From assembly GCA_035772735.1 (NCBI GenBank), contig JASDFA010000016.1, positions 141,868,501 through 141,932,500 on the forward strand: a DNA stretch of 64,000 nucleotides, given 5' to 3'. Origin of the DNA: Datura wrightii. Taxonomy: Eukaryota; Streptophyta; Magnoliopsida; Solanales; Solanaceae. Numbering within the stretch: position 1 is the first letter of the stretch; each line of letters starts with the position of its first letter. Below are positions 31,938 to 43,052 of this stretch, piece after piece. A model generated the notes under the pieces. The model saw nothing but the letters and a program-made list of their open reading frames with translations, searched no databases and was not told where the DNA came from. The translations under genes and the position numbers were made by a program.

Positions 31938-33815
31938 ACTAATATACTGAACGCGAAAGCTGAGATAGACTAAGGGTGAGGATGAGCTTGAGATCCGGAC
32001 CTTGTATCGTGAAATAATATAGCATAGGAAGTATGCGGTTAGTACGTGGAATGTACTGAGTATGCAAGGTAAGTAAAACAGACATTTTAGAGTAAATAAA
32101 ACTCATAAATAAATATAAGAGAAGGACATCATGCTTACATCAAATCTTCGTAATAAAACATAAGGCTCAAGACTTTCAAATCATTCATAATCATCCATTT
32201 TCATAATCGTAAGTAAACTTTATCAAAACAGAACTTGAGCCAACAACATAAACATAACAATGCATAAAACATGCGGAACAATGGGAGGACTCGTCATGAC
32301 CGACACCATCATGGTAGAGCCTTTCATGATGTCCCACTATCTCGCTCAAGCGGGCAGAGCCGACCCTGGCTTTCCAGGAGAGGGTTGTGCATTAGGCATG
32401 ATATCACATTTGAGGGGATTATTATCAATACATCATATCATTTACAAACCCACGGTGGCACGTGGTTATGAGACACTGGCGTAGTCCTTTGAACGTTGGG
32501 CTGCTCGGTGCTAGACACGGCTCCCAAAAATATGCATATTGGATCATACATACATCAATAACATCATGCATCAAGATTCATTGTCTAAAATATAACATTT
32601 ATCATCATTGATCCCCTTTAAAACATTCTTAGCCAAGAATCATAGGCCCTTTTCATCGGCCAATATCATAAATCGATAAATCATGTAATTGACTTCGTAA
32701 ATCATAAATCATCTTCAACATGTGTACATTGCCCAATACTTCATCATATTCAATTCTTTCAAAATATGCTCGTAAATGTGGGAGTTTGAAATCATGCTTT
32801 TCCATCATCAATAAACTCAAGAATGTAGAGTATTCATCATAAATCATGACTTCCGTGAACTTTTATCAAATGGGCATTTTCGATTTAAAAGATTGAAACA
32901 TGATCTTTTAGGAAAATAATGCAAAACCTACTCATCATTCATAATTCAATAATTAAAACTCAACTAAATCAAACCCATAAAAAGAAATCACATTTTCATG
33001 CATTTGGGTAAAACTCCATAGACTTGGATAGAAGGATTCATAATTTGAACTGAATTTTTGGGCATGGGTGGGGAAGAATTTCACCCATTCTAAAACCCTA
33101 GTAGGGCCCCAGAATGCTAAAAAGTGGGAGAACAAGAGTTGTCACGATAGAAAAGAGAAAGAAATACATACCTGGGAATGGGGTGATTTCGAATTTCCTA
33201 GAAAACCCACAAAGAAAGTGATGGAAACTTGGAGGAGAATACCTTGAATCTCCCTAAAATCTCTCTAAAATCTCTTGCATGGGAATGGGTATGCATTAGG
33301 GACTTAACCCACCTTAAATACCCTATTCCGACCGTAAAATGACATAGTTTAGGCCTTAAGATTTTAGGAAATTACGAGAAGTCCCTTACTAATTCGCAGA
33401 AAAATAACTACCAGGTGAACCTACGGGCAACGACTCATTGTGTGGCCCGTTAAGTACACTGCCTCATCCTCCATTAAAAGTCCATAGGCTTTCCCATGAC
33501 CCACCTCACGATTCGCTGCTACAGGTCACGACTCGTGAGGTCCTATCCATTAGGTACACTGGGAGCTCCTTCTATCTTATCCCCAACCTCACCCCACGAG
33601 TGACATGATGACTCGTGGGACTGGCTACGAGTCGCGATCTCCTTTGTGGGGACCTCGATCCTTCCTTTATTCCAGGCCTGCCCACAAGTCACTTGACGAC
33701 TCGTGAGGTCTCTTGACGAGTCGTCCCATGACTCCTCCTGTGCCTGCAACATTAATTTTAAAATTTTTCCCATTTCAATTCTCGGGTCCGATCTTTGAGC
33801 TTCTGGGTTATAACA
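31938..33815 (-). mobile_element. D-family solo LTR, main segment
   Basis: Minus-strand LTR starting TGTTATAACCC at 33815 and related along its length to D's 3' LTR from 38345. It carries D-type repeated units CGACTCGT/ACGAGTCG and CCACAAGTCACTTGACG at about 33425-33735. Right target duplication GTTAT at 33816-33820. No coding capacity is seen; small ORFs (for example 32260-32484) are chance. Confidence 0.87.
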
Positions 33816-33820
33816 GTTAT
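33816..33820. repeat. Solo-LTR target-site duplication (right), GTTAT
   Basis: Pairs with 11447-11451. Confidence 0.85.
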
Positions 33821-34730
33821 GAGGGTGACTGGGGAGAAGTGTGCCGATCTGGCCTCATATCAATTAAAGGGGGTCTCACACATTTGGTTTAAGCAGTAGA
33901 AGGATAGTAGGGCAGTCGAAGCAGGCCCTATCAGTTGGGATGAGTTTCATGTCGCTTTTCTAGATTGGTTCTTTCCTCATGAGATGAGGGAGCTGAAGGT
34001 GGCCAAGTTTGTGAATCTAAAGTAGGAAAAGATGACAATCCAGGATTATGCCTTAGAGTTCACTCGCCTGTCCAAGTACGCACCAGAGTTAGTGGTTAAT
34101 CAGAGAGCTCGAGTGAGCATGTTTGTTCATGGGGTGGCGGACTATCTAGATAAGGATTGGCGGACTGCGATGCTTCATCAAGATATGGATTTTCCTCGGA
34201 TAGTCTATTACACCTAGCAGATGGAGGCGGTGCATGTGAAGGAGAGAGAGGCCAAGAGGACTAGGACAAACAGTTACGGGTTCTCTCAGTAAAGACCAGG
34301 TGGTGTACACCTTCAGCAGTCCCACCACAGATCGTCAGCCCCAGCATCATCGTCTATGAGTGTGTCATCCAGATCTAGGCACAACCATAGAGGATGAAAT
34401 CAGGCCCTAGAGGCCAAAGTAGCGGGCCGTAGATTCCAATATCCCATTTTGCGAGTGGTGTGGCCGAAGACATACGGGTCAGTGTTTGATTGGTACAGGT
34501 GCTTTCTTCCGGTGAGGAAAGCCCAGACATATGCTTAGAGATTGCCCAGCAGCTAGACAGGGCCACGATAGGGGCCGAGGCCCAGCTTCCAATTCAGTAG
34601 CTCCACCAGCACACCCAGCTCGGCAGGGCACATCTACTAGCATAGGTGACGGACAACGCCAAAATAGGTTTTATGCTCTAGCATCCTGCTAGGAGCAGGA
34701 TGTCACCCCAGATCTAGTCACTGATATGTT
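33821..34730 (+). pseudogene. gag: Element D gag, C-terminal part
   Basis: Continues 11451 in frame: DLASYQLKGV, IWFKQ, WDEFHVAFLDWFFPHEMREL, MTIQDYALEFTRLSKYAPEL, a capsid C-terminal half of Tekay type. Stops near 33898, 34024 and 34216 interrupt it. A zinc-knuckle area (about 34450-34560) is degraded: parts of a CX2C knuckle can be recognised, but the His/Cys spacing is lost. Confidence 0.8.
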
Positions 34731-36520
34731 ATGAGTTTTCCACCTTGATGTATATGCATTGTTATATCCAGAGGCTACTTTGTCCTTTTTGACGCCCTAT
34801 GTGGCTAGTAGTTTCGGAGTCAGTCCCGAAATCTTGTCAGAATCCATATCAGTCTCTACTCCAGTGGGTGATTCAGTTGTAGCTAGACGGGTGTATAGAA
34901 ATTGTGCGGTCACATTCCTTCAGAAAGTCACCTCAGCAGATTTAGTAGAGTTATCCATGACCGACTTTGATGTTATCCGCAGCATGGATTGGTTGTCTGC
35001 ATGCTATGCCTAAGTAAATTGTAAAACCCGTGCGGTAGAGTTCCAATTTCCGGGTGAGCCAGCCTTAGAGTAGAAAGGTAGTTTAGCTGTGACTGTAGGT
35101 CGTTTCATTTCCTACCTTATGGACAGAAAGATAATCTCCAAGGGTTGCGTGTATCATCTAGTTAGGGTTAAGGATGCTACGTCTAAGACCCCAACTATAC
35201 AGTCCATTCCAATAGTATGTGAGTATCCAGAAGTCTTTCTAGATGATCTATCGGGAATCCCTCTCGAGTGGGAGATGGATTTTAGTACTGACCTTTTTCC
35301 CGATACGCAGCCTATATCTATTCCTCTTTAAAGAATAGCCCCATCCAAGTTAAAGGAGATGAAGGAGCAGTTGAAAGACCTTTTAGATAAGGGGTTCATC
35401 AAACCGAGCAAATCCCCATGAGGTGCACCAGTTCTCTTCGTATGTGTATTGATTATCAGCAACTGAATAAGGTCACCATCAAGAATAGGTATCTCCTCCC
35501 CAGAATTGATGATTTTTCTGACCAGGTTCAGGTTCCTAACTGCTTTTTGAAGATAGATCTCATATCTGGATATCATCAGCTCAAGGTTTGGGAGAGTGAC
35601 ATCCCGAAGAGAGCCTTCAGGACTCGGTATGGTCATTACGAGTTTGTAGTTATGTCTTTTAGACAAACAAATGCTCCTACATCTTTTATGGATATGATGA
35701 ACAGGGTGTTCAAGCACTATTTGGATATGTTCGTGATCGTATTTATTGATGACATCCTAATATACTCTCGGAGCAAAAAGAGCATGCCGCTCATTTAAGG
35801 TGGTGCTACAAACTCTCAAGGATCATCAATTATATGCTAAATTAAGTAAGTGCGAGTTTTGGTTGAATTCGATGGCATTTTTGGGTCATGTGGTGTCAAG
35901 TGAGGGTATAAAGGTGGACTCTCAAAAGATAGAAGCAGTGAAGAATTAGCCTAGACCGGTGAATCCTGTAGATATCAGGAGCTTCTTGGGCTTAGGTGGT
36001 TATTATCTGAGATTTATTGAGGGACTTTCATCTATTTCAGCACCATTAACCAACTTGACCCAAAAGAAATTGAAATTCCTATGGCCAGATGCTTGTGAGA
36101 GGAGATTCCAAGAGTTAAAGACTTGACTCACCTTGGCACCGGTGTTAACCCTACCTGAGGGTACCGACGGGTTTGTGGTGTATTGTGATGCTTCGAGGAT
36201 CGGTCTTGGTTGTGTAGTGCTGCAGCATGGCAAGGTTATAGCATACACTTCTAGTAGGTGAAGGTACATGAAAAGAATTACCCAACTCACAATCTTGAAT
36301 TGGTAGTGGTGGTATTTTCCTTGAAGATATGGAGACACTATTAGTACAGGGTCCATGTAGACGTGTTTACGGACCACAAGAGCCTACAATATGTGTTTAC
36401 CTAGAAGGACCTAAATATGCGGCAAAGAAGGTGGTTGGAGTTACTCAAGGATTATGATATGAGTGTCCTTACCATCTAGTCAAGGCTAATGTAGTAGCAG
36501 ACACTCTTAGGAGGCTTTCC
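34731..36520 (+). pseudogene. Element D protease, RT and RNase H, broken
   Basis: Protease: the segment around 34759-34790 reads L-Y-P-E-A-T-L-S-F where family members have D-P-G; the catalytic Asp codon is TAT (Tyr) at 34765-34767 and the Gly is Glu. RT: MDRKIISKGCVYHL; a stop near 35328; then 'SPW' is disrupted by TGA and an internal deletion removes the VRKKDG segment near 35436. FIDD is intact at 35742-35753. A frameshift near 35775 precedes the RT thumb. RNase H (YCDASRIGLG near 36181, FTDHKSLQY near 36368) has more stops. Confidence 0.85.
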
Positions 36521-38098
36521 ATGGAGAGTGTGTCCCAAGTAGATGTGGGCAGGAAGGAGCTGGTGAAGGATATGCATCGGCTTGCACGGTTGGGAGTTTG
36601 TTTGGTTGACTCCATCGATGGTGGTGTTGTTGTTCAGAATGGGTCAGAATCATCCTTCGTGACTGATGTAAAGGCTAGACAAGACGATTACCCTATTTTG
36701 GTAAATTCAAAAGAAGCCATTCAAAATCAGAAGGTAGAGGTCTTTTCCAAAGGGGGAGATGGTGTGCTTCGATACCAGGGTCACTTGTGTGTTTCGGATG
36801 TTGATGATTTGAGAGATCAAATATTGCACGAGGCTCATGGTGTCAGATACTCCATACATCCAGGTGCCACAACGATGTACCATGACCTACGAGAAGTCTA
36901 TTGGTGGAATGGCATTAAGAAGGACATAGCGTAGTTTGTGGCTAAGTGTCCAAATTGTAAGCAAGTGAAGGTTGAGCATCAAATACCGGGAGGTGTACTT
37001 CAAGACATCAGTATTCCTACTTGAAAGTGGGAGAAAATTAATATGGACTTCATCACAAGGTTTCCTTTCACTCGTCGACAGTATGACTCCATTTGGGTGG
37101 TCGTGGATAGGTTGACCAAAGCCGCTCATTTTTTATTGGTCAAAACTACAGATTCACTAGAGGATTATGCCAAACTATACATTCGAGAGCAAGTTCGGTT
37201 TTATGGAGTGCCCTTGTCCATCATATCAGATAGAGGTACTCAGTTTACCTTCTAGTTTTGGAGATCGTTTCAAAAGGGACTTGGTACTCAAGTCAAGCTC
37301 AGTACAGCATTTCACCCACAAATGGATGGTCAAGCGGAGCAAGCTATTCAGACTCTCGAGGAAATGTTGAGAGCATGTGTGATTGACTTCAAGGGTAGTT
37401 GGCATGATCATTTTTCTCTCATTGAGTTTGCGTACAACAACAACTATCATTCTAGCATTCAGATGGCTCCATTTGAGGCTCTCTATGGGTGGAGCTGTAG
37501 ATCACCTATTGGTTGGTTTGAAATCGGTGAAGCTGTGATGATTGGACCGGATTCAGTCCAAGAGGCCATGAAAAAAGTTTAGTTCATAAGGGACAAATTG
37601 AAAACAGCTCAAAGTCACCAAAAGTCCTATGCGGATGTGAGAAGGAGGGAACTTGAGTTCAAATTCGATGATTGGATATTTCTAAAGGTGTCTCCCATGA
37701 AGGGAGTGATGAGATTTGAAAATAAAGGGAAATTCAGTCCCCATTATGTTGGCCCATACTGAATTGTCAGATGGGTTGGCAAGGTAGCATATGAGTTGGA
37801 GTTTCCTTCAGAATTAGCCTCAGTCCATCTAGTTTTTCATGTATCGCTCCTAAGAAGTGTTTGGATCATCCAGCTCTAGTTGTTCTGGCGGAGAGTGTGG
37901 GTGTGAAGGACAGCCTCAGTTATGAAAAGGTTCTGGTAGAAATATTGAATCGTCAGGTTTGAAGGCTAAGAAACAAAGAAGTGGCTTTAGCTAAAGTTTT
38001 TTGGAGGAATCAACATGTTGAGGGAGCTACGTGGGAAGCCAAAACAGATATGATGGCTAGATAACCACATCTATTCACTTCTGGCTCAGTTTCAGCTT
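36521..38098 (+). pseudogene. Element D integrase and chromodomain-like tail, broken
   Basis: HHCC zinc domain (HGVRYSIHPG, YWWNGIKK, CPNCKQV at about 36835-36965). Core with WVVVDRLTKAAHF, IISDRGTQFT and GQAEQAIQT, so the D, D, E residues remain. Then the GPY-type segment and a tail ending EGATWEAKTDMMAR and PHLFTSG. Stops: near 36932 (Gln), 37023 and 37254 (Trp), 37580 (Gln), 37761, 37961 and 38062. Confidence 0.86.
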
Positions 38099-38344
38099 GA
38101 GGTATCAGTTTTTTCCCTAAAACTCTATTCAGTTTCATTTTTAGTTCATGTATCCCAGTTCTTTCATGTCAAAGCATATACGTATAATTCGTGAATTCAG
38201 TTTAGTCATGTAGTTTAAATCGGAGTCAGTGACTCTGTTAGTTTTCAGTATGTATGTTTAGTAATTGAGTATGTTGATTGCATTTCTCTACTTTTCTATA
38301 TGATTTTCAACATTCGACGAAGAATGTTCCCAAGGAGGAGATAT
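38099..38344 (+). other. Element D 3' untranslated region and polypurine tract
   Basis: No gene. ACATTCGACGAAGAATGTTC (38310-38329) is an imperfect inverted repeat, followed by the purine tract CCAAGGAGGAGATAT adjoining the LTR at 38345. Confidence 0.82.
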
Positions 38345-40544
38345 TGTTATACCTTGAAAGCCCTAACATCAGACCTGAGAGTTGAAATGGAGAAAATAGG
38401 ATTTTCTGCACCAGGTCACTGAACGAGTCATCGTGTGACCCATCAGGATGACCATAAGTCATTAAGTGACTCATGGTGAGGGTATGACTTAAGTTGGAAA
38501 TTTAGGTTTTTGGGTCACCACGGGCATGACCACGAGTCATGGTCAGGCCCACAACTCGTTAAGTTAGTCGTGGTCAAGGATGGTTGAAGAAAAAGGAATT
38601 TTGGGCAGTGAAGGTAATGAGAGGTGATCATGAGTCATGGTCACCAGTAACGACTCGTTGGGTACCCCGTGATGCGCTTCATATGAAAGGTTGGCAGTGT
38701 ACTTGATGACTTGTGGCCACGAGTCTTGGCCTTGGACGACGACTCGTCCAGTCACTCCTTGGTACTGCTAGTCAGTTTTTTCCTACAAGGTTATTAAGGG
38801 CTTTTCCATAATTCCTATGATTCTAAGGTCTAAACTACGTCATTTTAAGCTCCGAATAGTGAGTTTTAAGAAGGGTAAGTTCATTCTAAGTTATTCCTAA
38901 TTCATGCATGTAAGCTTAGAAGTTTAGAGAGGTGATCAAGCTTAATTCCTTTCATGTTCTCCCTCAATTCTTCTTTGGGCAATCAAGGATATTGTAGAAT
39001 TAGATTCTCTTAGGTATTTAGGGTTATGAATGGGTTAAAATGTTCACACCCATGCCCAATCTCTCTCTAATTCATAAAAATCTACATGTTGATTCTATGG
39101 GGTTTTAACCCAATGTATGAATTCCCTAAGTTTTTACCATGGGTATGATCTAAGCATGTTTCTATTATTACATTATGATCCATGGGCAAGTTTTACAATG
39201 TTTTCAATTATAAATCATGTTTTAAAGTTTTATAAATTATTATGCCCATCCATGAAAATTCATGAAAATTGAGATCTATGATGTGTATTTAAGTATGATG
39301 AGATATTTATGATGAAAAGCATGAGTTCAAGTGAATCAAGAATTTTCAAGAATGTTTAAGTATTGGGAAATCTCATATATTCAAGTATGATTTATGATTT
39401 CATGTCAAATTAGCTTACCACATAGTTTTGGAGTCTAGATCCCAATTATGTTCAGCTTGTGGTATCGTTTGAGCCAAGGCTCCTCATGTATGATTTCAGA
39501 TTTTACATGTACATGATTATCCTGCTTCGTCACTAGAAAATGGTCAGCTTCATTGAAAAATGATGGAGAGCATATGCATTTGGGAGTAGTGTCTAGCACC
39601 GAGTAGGCTAAGGGTCAATCAACCCTATGCCTTAGAACAACGAGCCATTGTGGTTATGATCAAATTATTCGGGACCTCCATTGTGACCTTTCTCCTGCCT
39701 TAAGGGCCCTTCATCTTGATATCGATATTATGGTAGCGCCCTTATCCCTGCATGCTTGGGATGGCTTAACCCACTTGAGTGTGATAGTCGGGACCACGTA
39801 AGCTCTATCGTGGTAATGTCAGTTATATGATGAGTCTCCCATTGTTCCTCATGATTTTAGTTATGCATGAACATCAGTCATGATATTATATTTTCAGTGG
39901 GTTTAACCCAACTTTCAGTTTTTACTTGTGATTATAGTTTTCAACTTTGGGTCATTCGAATTAGTTATGATATGCAGTTATGTTCAGATCATGATTTCAG
40001 AAAATAGCATGCAAGCCTTACTCTCATAATCTTATCTTGATTATTTTTTATAATATGCATGATTTAATAATTTTACTTACTTAAGCGGTTTTACTTACCT
40101 TGCACACTCGTTACATTCCACATAGTGACCGCATACTCTATGTTGTATCGTTTCATGATACAGGCTCCGATATCCAGACTCAGCCCCATTACTAGCCAGC
40201 TTCCGGAGTTAGCATCCAGTCTCAGTTGGTGAGTCCTCATCTCCTGGGGACCCTCCCTTATCAGTTGTTTTTACATTTTCAGTTTCAGACTTAGAAAGTT
40301 AATTGGGGTCTTGTCCCATCAACTCATCAGACGTAGAGGCCTTTCAAACATAGATTGTACTCATCTTCAGACTCGTGTTGTATGTTCAGATTTTATGTTA
40401 CGCTTAGATTTCCGCTATGATTATTATGTTGATTTTCCGTTTTATTGATTGAGTTAGATGTATGTTTATGTCATGGGTCGACTTGGAGTCTCTTGGAGTT
40501 TCTTGTCCCGTTTCTCGATCTGGGCTCATGTTTGGGTCATGACA
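38345..40544 (+). mobile_element. Element D 3' LTR
   Basis: 2200 bp, TGTTATACC...GTCATGACA. The left third holds a cluster (38400-38760) of ACGAGTCAT, GACTCGT and CCACGAGTC units in both orientations. It contains the pre-insertion site of E1 at 39118-39122, uninterrupted. No gene. Confidence 0.93.
38400..38760 (+). repeat. D-family short inverted-repeat cluster in the LTR
   Basis: Repeated ACGAGTCAT, ACGACTCGT and GGCCACGAGTC units in alternating orientation. The solo LTR holds the same type at 33425-33735. It corresponds in position to the promoter-proximal clusters of E1, E2, A and B, but with different core units and no clear TATA box. Confidence 0.6.
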
Positions 40545-41203
40545 TATTGCTGCAAGGGAAAATAAATTATGAAGATGAGGATGCTGTAACTTTTTGTCTA
40601 CTTGTTCCATCAAAGATTATTGGATGTATTATTGGGAAAGGTGGTTCAATAGTTAATAAAATCTGAAAGAGAACTAGATCTGATATATTTATCTGAAAAG
40701 GCGAGAAGCTCAAATGTTCGGATTCAAATGATGAACTTGTTGAGGTGGCTAGGGATGTTAGTAGTGTGATGGATTCCCTTATATAGATTGTATTGAGGCT
40801 CGGAGATAATGTTATAAAAGGTAGAGAAGTAATCATAATCCATCTGCAGGTGCTGATTCTTTATCCACTATTGGTACTAGTTTTTTATTGGCTCAAGTAT
40901 TGTCCAATGTTCCTCCAGCTACTCCTTTGAGTTATGAACATAGGATCAAAACTGGAAATGGTTTTGGTATGCGTTCTTCGGGCATCCACTATGTTCATGA
41001 GTCACTCTCCATGGGGAACGACGGCTATGGAACATTTTCCTCATATTCCTCAAAGTTATATGGCGGAATGCCTCCACCCTCAGCTCTATAGATGGTTATC
41101 CTAGGATATGTGGTTGGTAAAGTTATGAGTAAAGGTAAAGGTGGCTCAAACACATAAGCGTTCTACTGAAAACTTGATTAAGGCATTCATAATGGAGACT
41201 TGA
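40545..41203 (+). pseudogene. KH-domain RNA-binding protein pseudogene (3' part)
   Basis: The one host-gene remnant in the window. Plant multi-KH proteins bind RNA in the nucleus. The first frame reads EDEDAVTFCLLVPSKIIGC and IIGKGGSIVNKI (about 40570-40665), a KH fold with the GxxG loop GKGG, then a stop (TGA, Arg expected). After a frame change near 40835-40845, another frame reads DSLSTIGTSFLLAQVL and SYSSKLYGGMPPPSAL to TAG at 41089-41091, then GYVVGKVMSKGKGG, the start of a last KH domain. Its middle is deleted, and ENLIKAFIMET ends at TGA 41201-41203, matching the usual end of such proteins. I see no intron in about 660 bp, suggesting a processed copy. The left part is displaced by D or absent. 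Confidence 0.72.
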
Positions 41204-41495
41204 GCAATAAGGACACATATCCTTTCTAAAGGTGCGACCTTGACTAAATGTGTCATTGTTAAACTTGTGACTTTTTGGTACACAATACATATTCACGATA
41301 TAAGAAATTTGTGATGCAGTAAGGGTGTAACCAAAGAAAATTAAAGAGCTTAACATTATCTTCAAACATCATAAGAAAGACAAAGTAAGTTTTGAAATAA
41401 AATAAAGTAAAATCAGAAATTTAGAAGAGAAAAGATGAATGCTTTTCTCACACCAATGTGAGTGGAAATAATTCTAAACGGTCGGGGATAGTATA
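41204..41495 (+). other. Flank between KH pseudogene and element A
   Basis: About 290 bp of AT-rich sequence with no recognised feature. It may be the 3' untranslated part of the KH gene copy. The five bases before the A LTR are GTATA (41491-41495); the matching right duplication was not found. Confidence 0.5.
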
Positions 41496-42910
41496 TGATC
41501 TTGGGCATATTTATACGACCAAACTCAGTATTTTCAACCCTTCGGGAGTCTGGATAAAGATAATATTGATGTATTCATGCATGTTTTGAGTTAATTATGG
41601 TTGCTTTTCTTTTTCGGATTAATAATTGTGTTGTGACTATTTGCAGGTGGATAAGACAAAGATGTCAGCTGGAGGAGCGAGTTAAACTCCGAGGGGGAGT
41701 ATGAAAATATTTAGAGAGCGTAAACATTAAGTTGAAAGTTCACCACCAAGTCAAGCTAAGGATGGTCCGCATTGAACAACGTGCCACAGTACATGGGGGA
41801 GGAAGAAAATTAGGGTAAATTGGAAGGCGCAAAACAGTGAAGGTGCACGATGGCTCCGTGGCACGGAGCTAGAGCTCCGCGTTAGCCTCTGTGCCACGTT
41901 GAAAGGAAATCTAACCTCACCCCAATTCCAGTGAAGCTCCGCGACATCTCTGTGTCATGGAGCTATTTCACCACGTTGAGCTCCGTGCCACGGAGCTACT
42001 TTATCACTGTGAAACTTTCCACCTGTATAAATAGAACAGTTAGGCTTTTATTTTGTTTTATCTGACATTTTGGGGAGAACGTGGGAAACGGAAGTTGAGC
42101 TGAAGAAAATTCTAGGGTTCTTTCTCTTATCTTTTCTTCTAAATTTCAATTGTTGGTATGATTAAAACTTGTTTGAAGATGTTTAATCAACAAATGAATG
42201 GCCAAATTACCTCATTCTGAGGTTGAGGGTAATTGCAGGATTGTGTAATTTCATATTAGTTCAGTTGAATTTTCTTCTTTTATGAACGGTTGTTCTCCTA
42301 TTCTTGATTTTCATTATTTTAATGTTTGTGTAAAATTAGAATCCTAAATTGATTTTAAGAGGAAAATTATTAGGGTAGATGTGGAATAGGGTAATATGTC
42401 CTTATCTTTGCTGTGAATTAGAGGTAAGATTCGCGTGCACGATAGAAATATACCTACACGTCATATTCGGTTATCAAGGGGAACTATTTTGACTCGCCTG
42501 ACGATGAGTATTGCATCACAAAAATGTGTAGTTGCAGGGCTCATAACACAATAATTGGCAAGAGGTTTGAAAGACCAGAGCCATATTTTAATCTTTCCCG
42601 ACCATCAACCTAAGAGAGAGGATAGCTGAAGAATAATATAAATTATACATGTCTACATGTCGTGCCTTAACCTTAGATTGTTCGTGCTATTGTTTAAATC
42701 ACATTTTCTTGATTCAACTACTGTACTTTAGATATTACTCTTTGGCAACTTTTAATTCGTTGTGTTATTCACATACTTGCATAAAGAAATTGTGACTACT
42801 AAAAAAAATTACCTCTGAGCTACAGTCCTTGTGGGTTCGATACTTGGCTTGAAAGAGACACTATATTACTTGTACGATCACGTGCACTTGCGTGCATTGG
42901 GGCGTGAACA
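41496..42910 (+). mobile_element. Element A 5' LTR
   Basis: 1415 bp, TGATCTTGGGCATATTTA...GTGAACA. Ends with the ACGTGCACTTGCGTG-type stretch seen in the B LTRs. Promoter cluster and TATAAATA inside. No gene. Confidence 0.85.
41785..42033 (+). promoter_or_regulatory. Element A LTR promoter cluster and TATA box
   Basis: Units GGCTCCGTGGCACGGAGC, GAGCTCCGCG, CTGTGCCACGTTG and CTCCGTGCCACGGAGC (41785-42000), each strongly palindromic, followed by TATAAATA at 42026-42033. Confidence 0.62.
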
Positions 42911-43052
42911 AGTTTTTGGCGCCGTTGCCGGGGACTGGTGAAATTTTTGAGTGTTAGTTCTTACAATTTTTGTGCAAGTATTGACAACTTGATCTTAGCT
43001 GTTACTCTTGCAGGTACTGAGTAGTTTTTGAACGCTGGCAAGAAATAAGGAA
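42911..43052 (+). other. Element A primer binding site and leader
   Basis: TGGCGCCGTTGCCGGGGA at 42917-42934, the Athila-type primer site. TTACTCTTGCAG (about 43003-43014) is acceptor-like and lies before gag. Confidence 0.88.

Larger units (their letters stand above)
1..40544 (+). mobile_element. D: Tekay-like Ty3/gypsy element, host of all inserts up to 40544
   Basis: D is reconstructed from pieces: 5' LTR (1-29 and 9476-10904), leader (10905-11114), gag start (11115-11451), gag continuation and pol (33821-38098), 3' LTR (38345-40544). The gag frame reads straight through when 11452-33820 is removed. LTRs differ by about 8% in a sampled 240-bp stretch (about 20 differences near 10441/40081). 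D is therefore old, and its coding regions are heavily damaged. Its left end and left target duplication are outside the window; the right flank starts TATTG at 40545. Confidence 0.9.

Noticed and set aside
33425..33735. Possible tandem-repeat satellite in the solo LTR
   Set aside because: Units are short, inverted and irregular, and lie at the same LTR position as in D; no tandem monomer.
40445..40545. Start of the 73-codon ORF 40445-40666 as the KH protein N-terminus
   Set aside because: Its first 33 codons are D LTR sequence; only the part after 40545 is KH-like.
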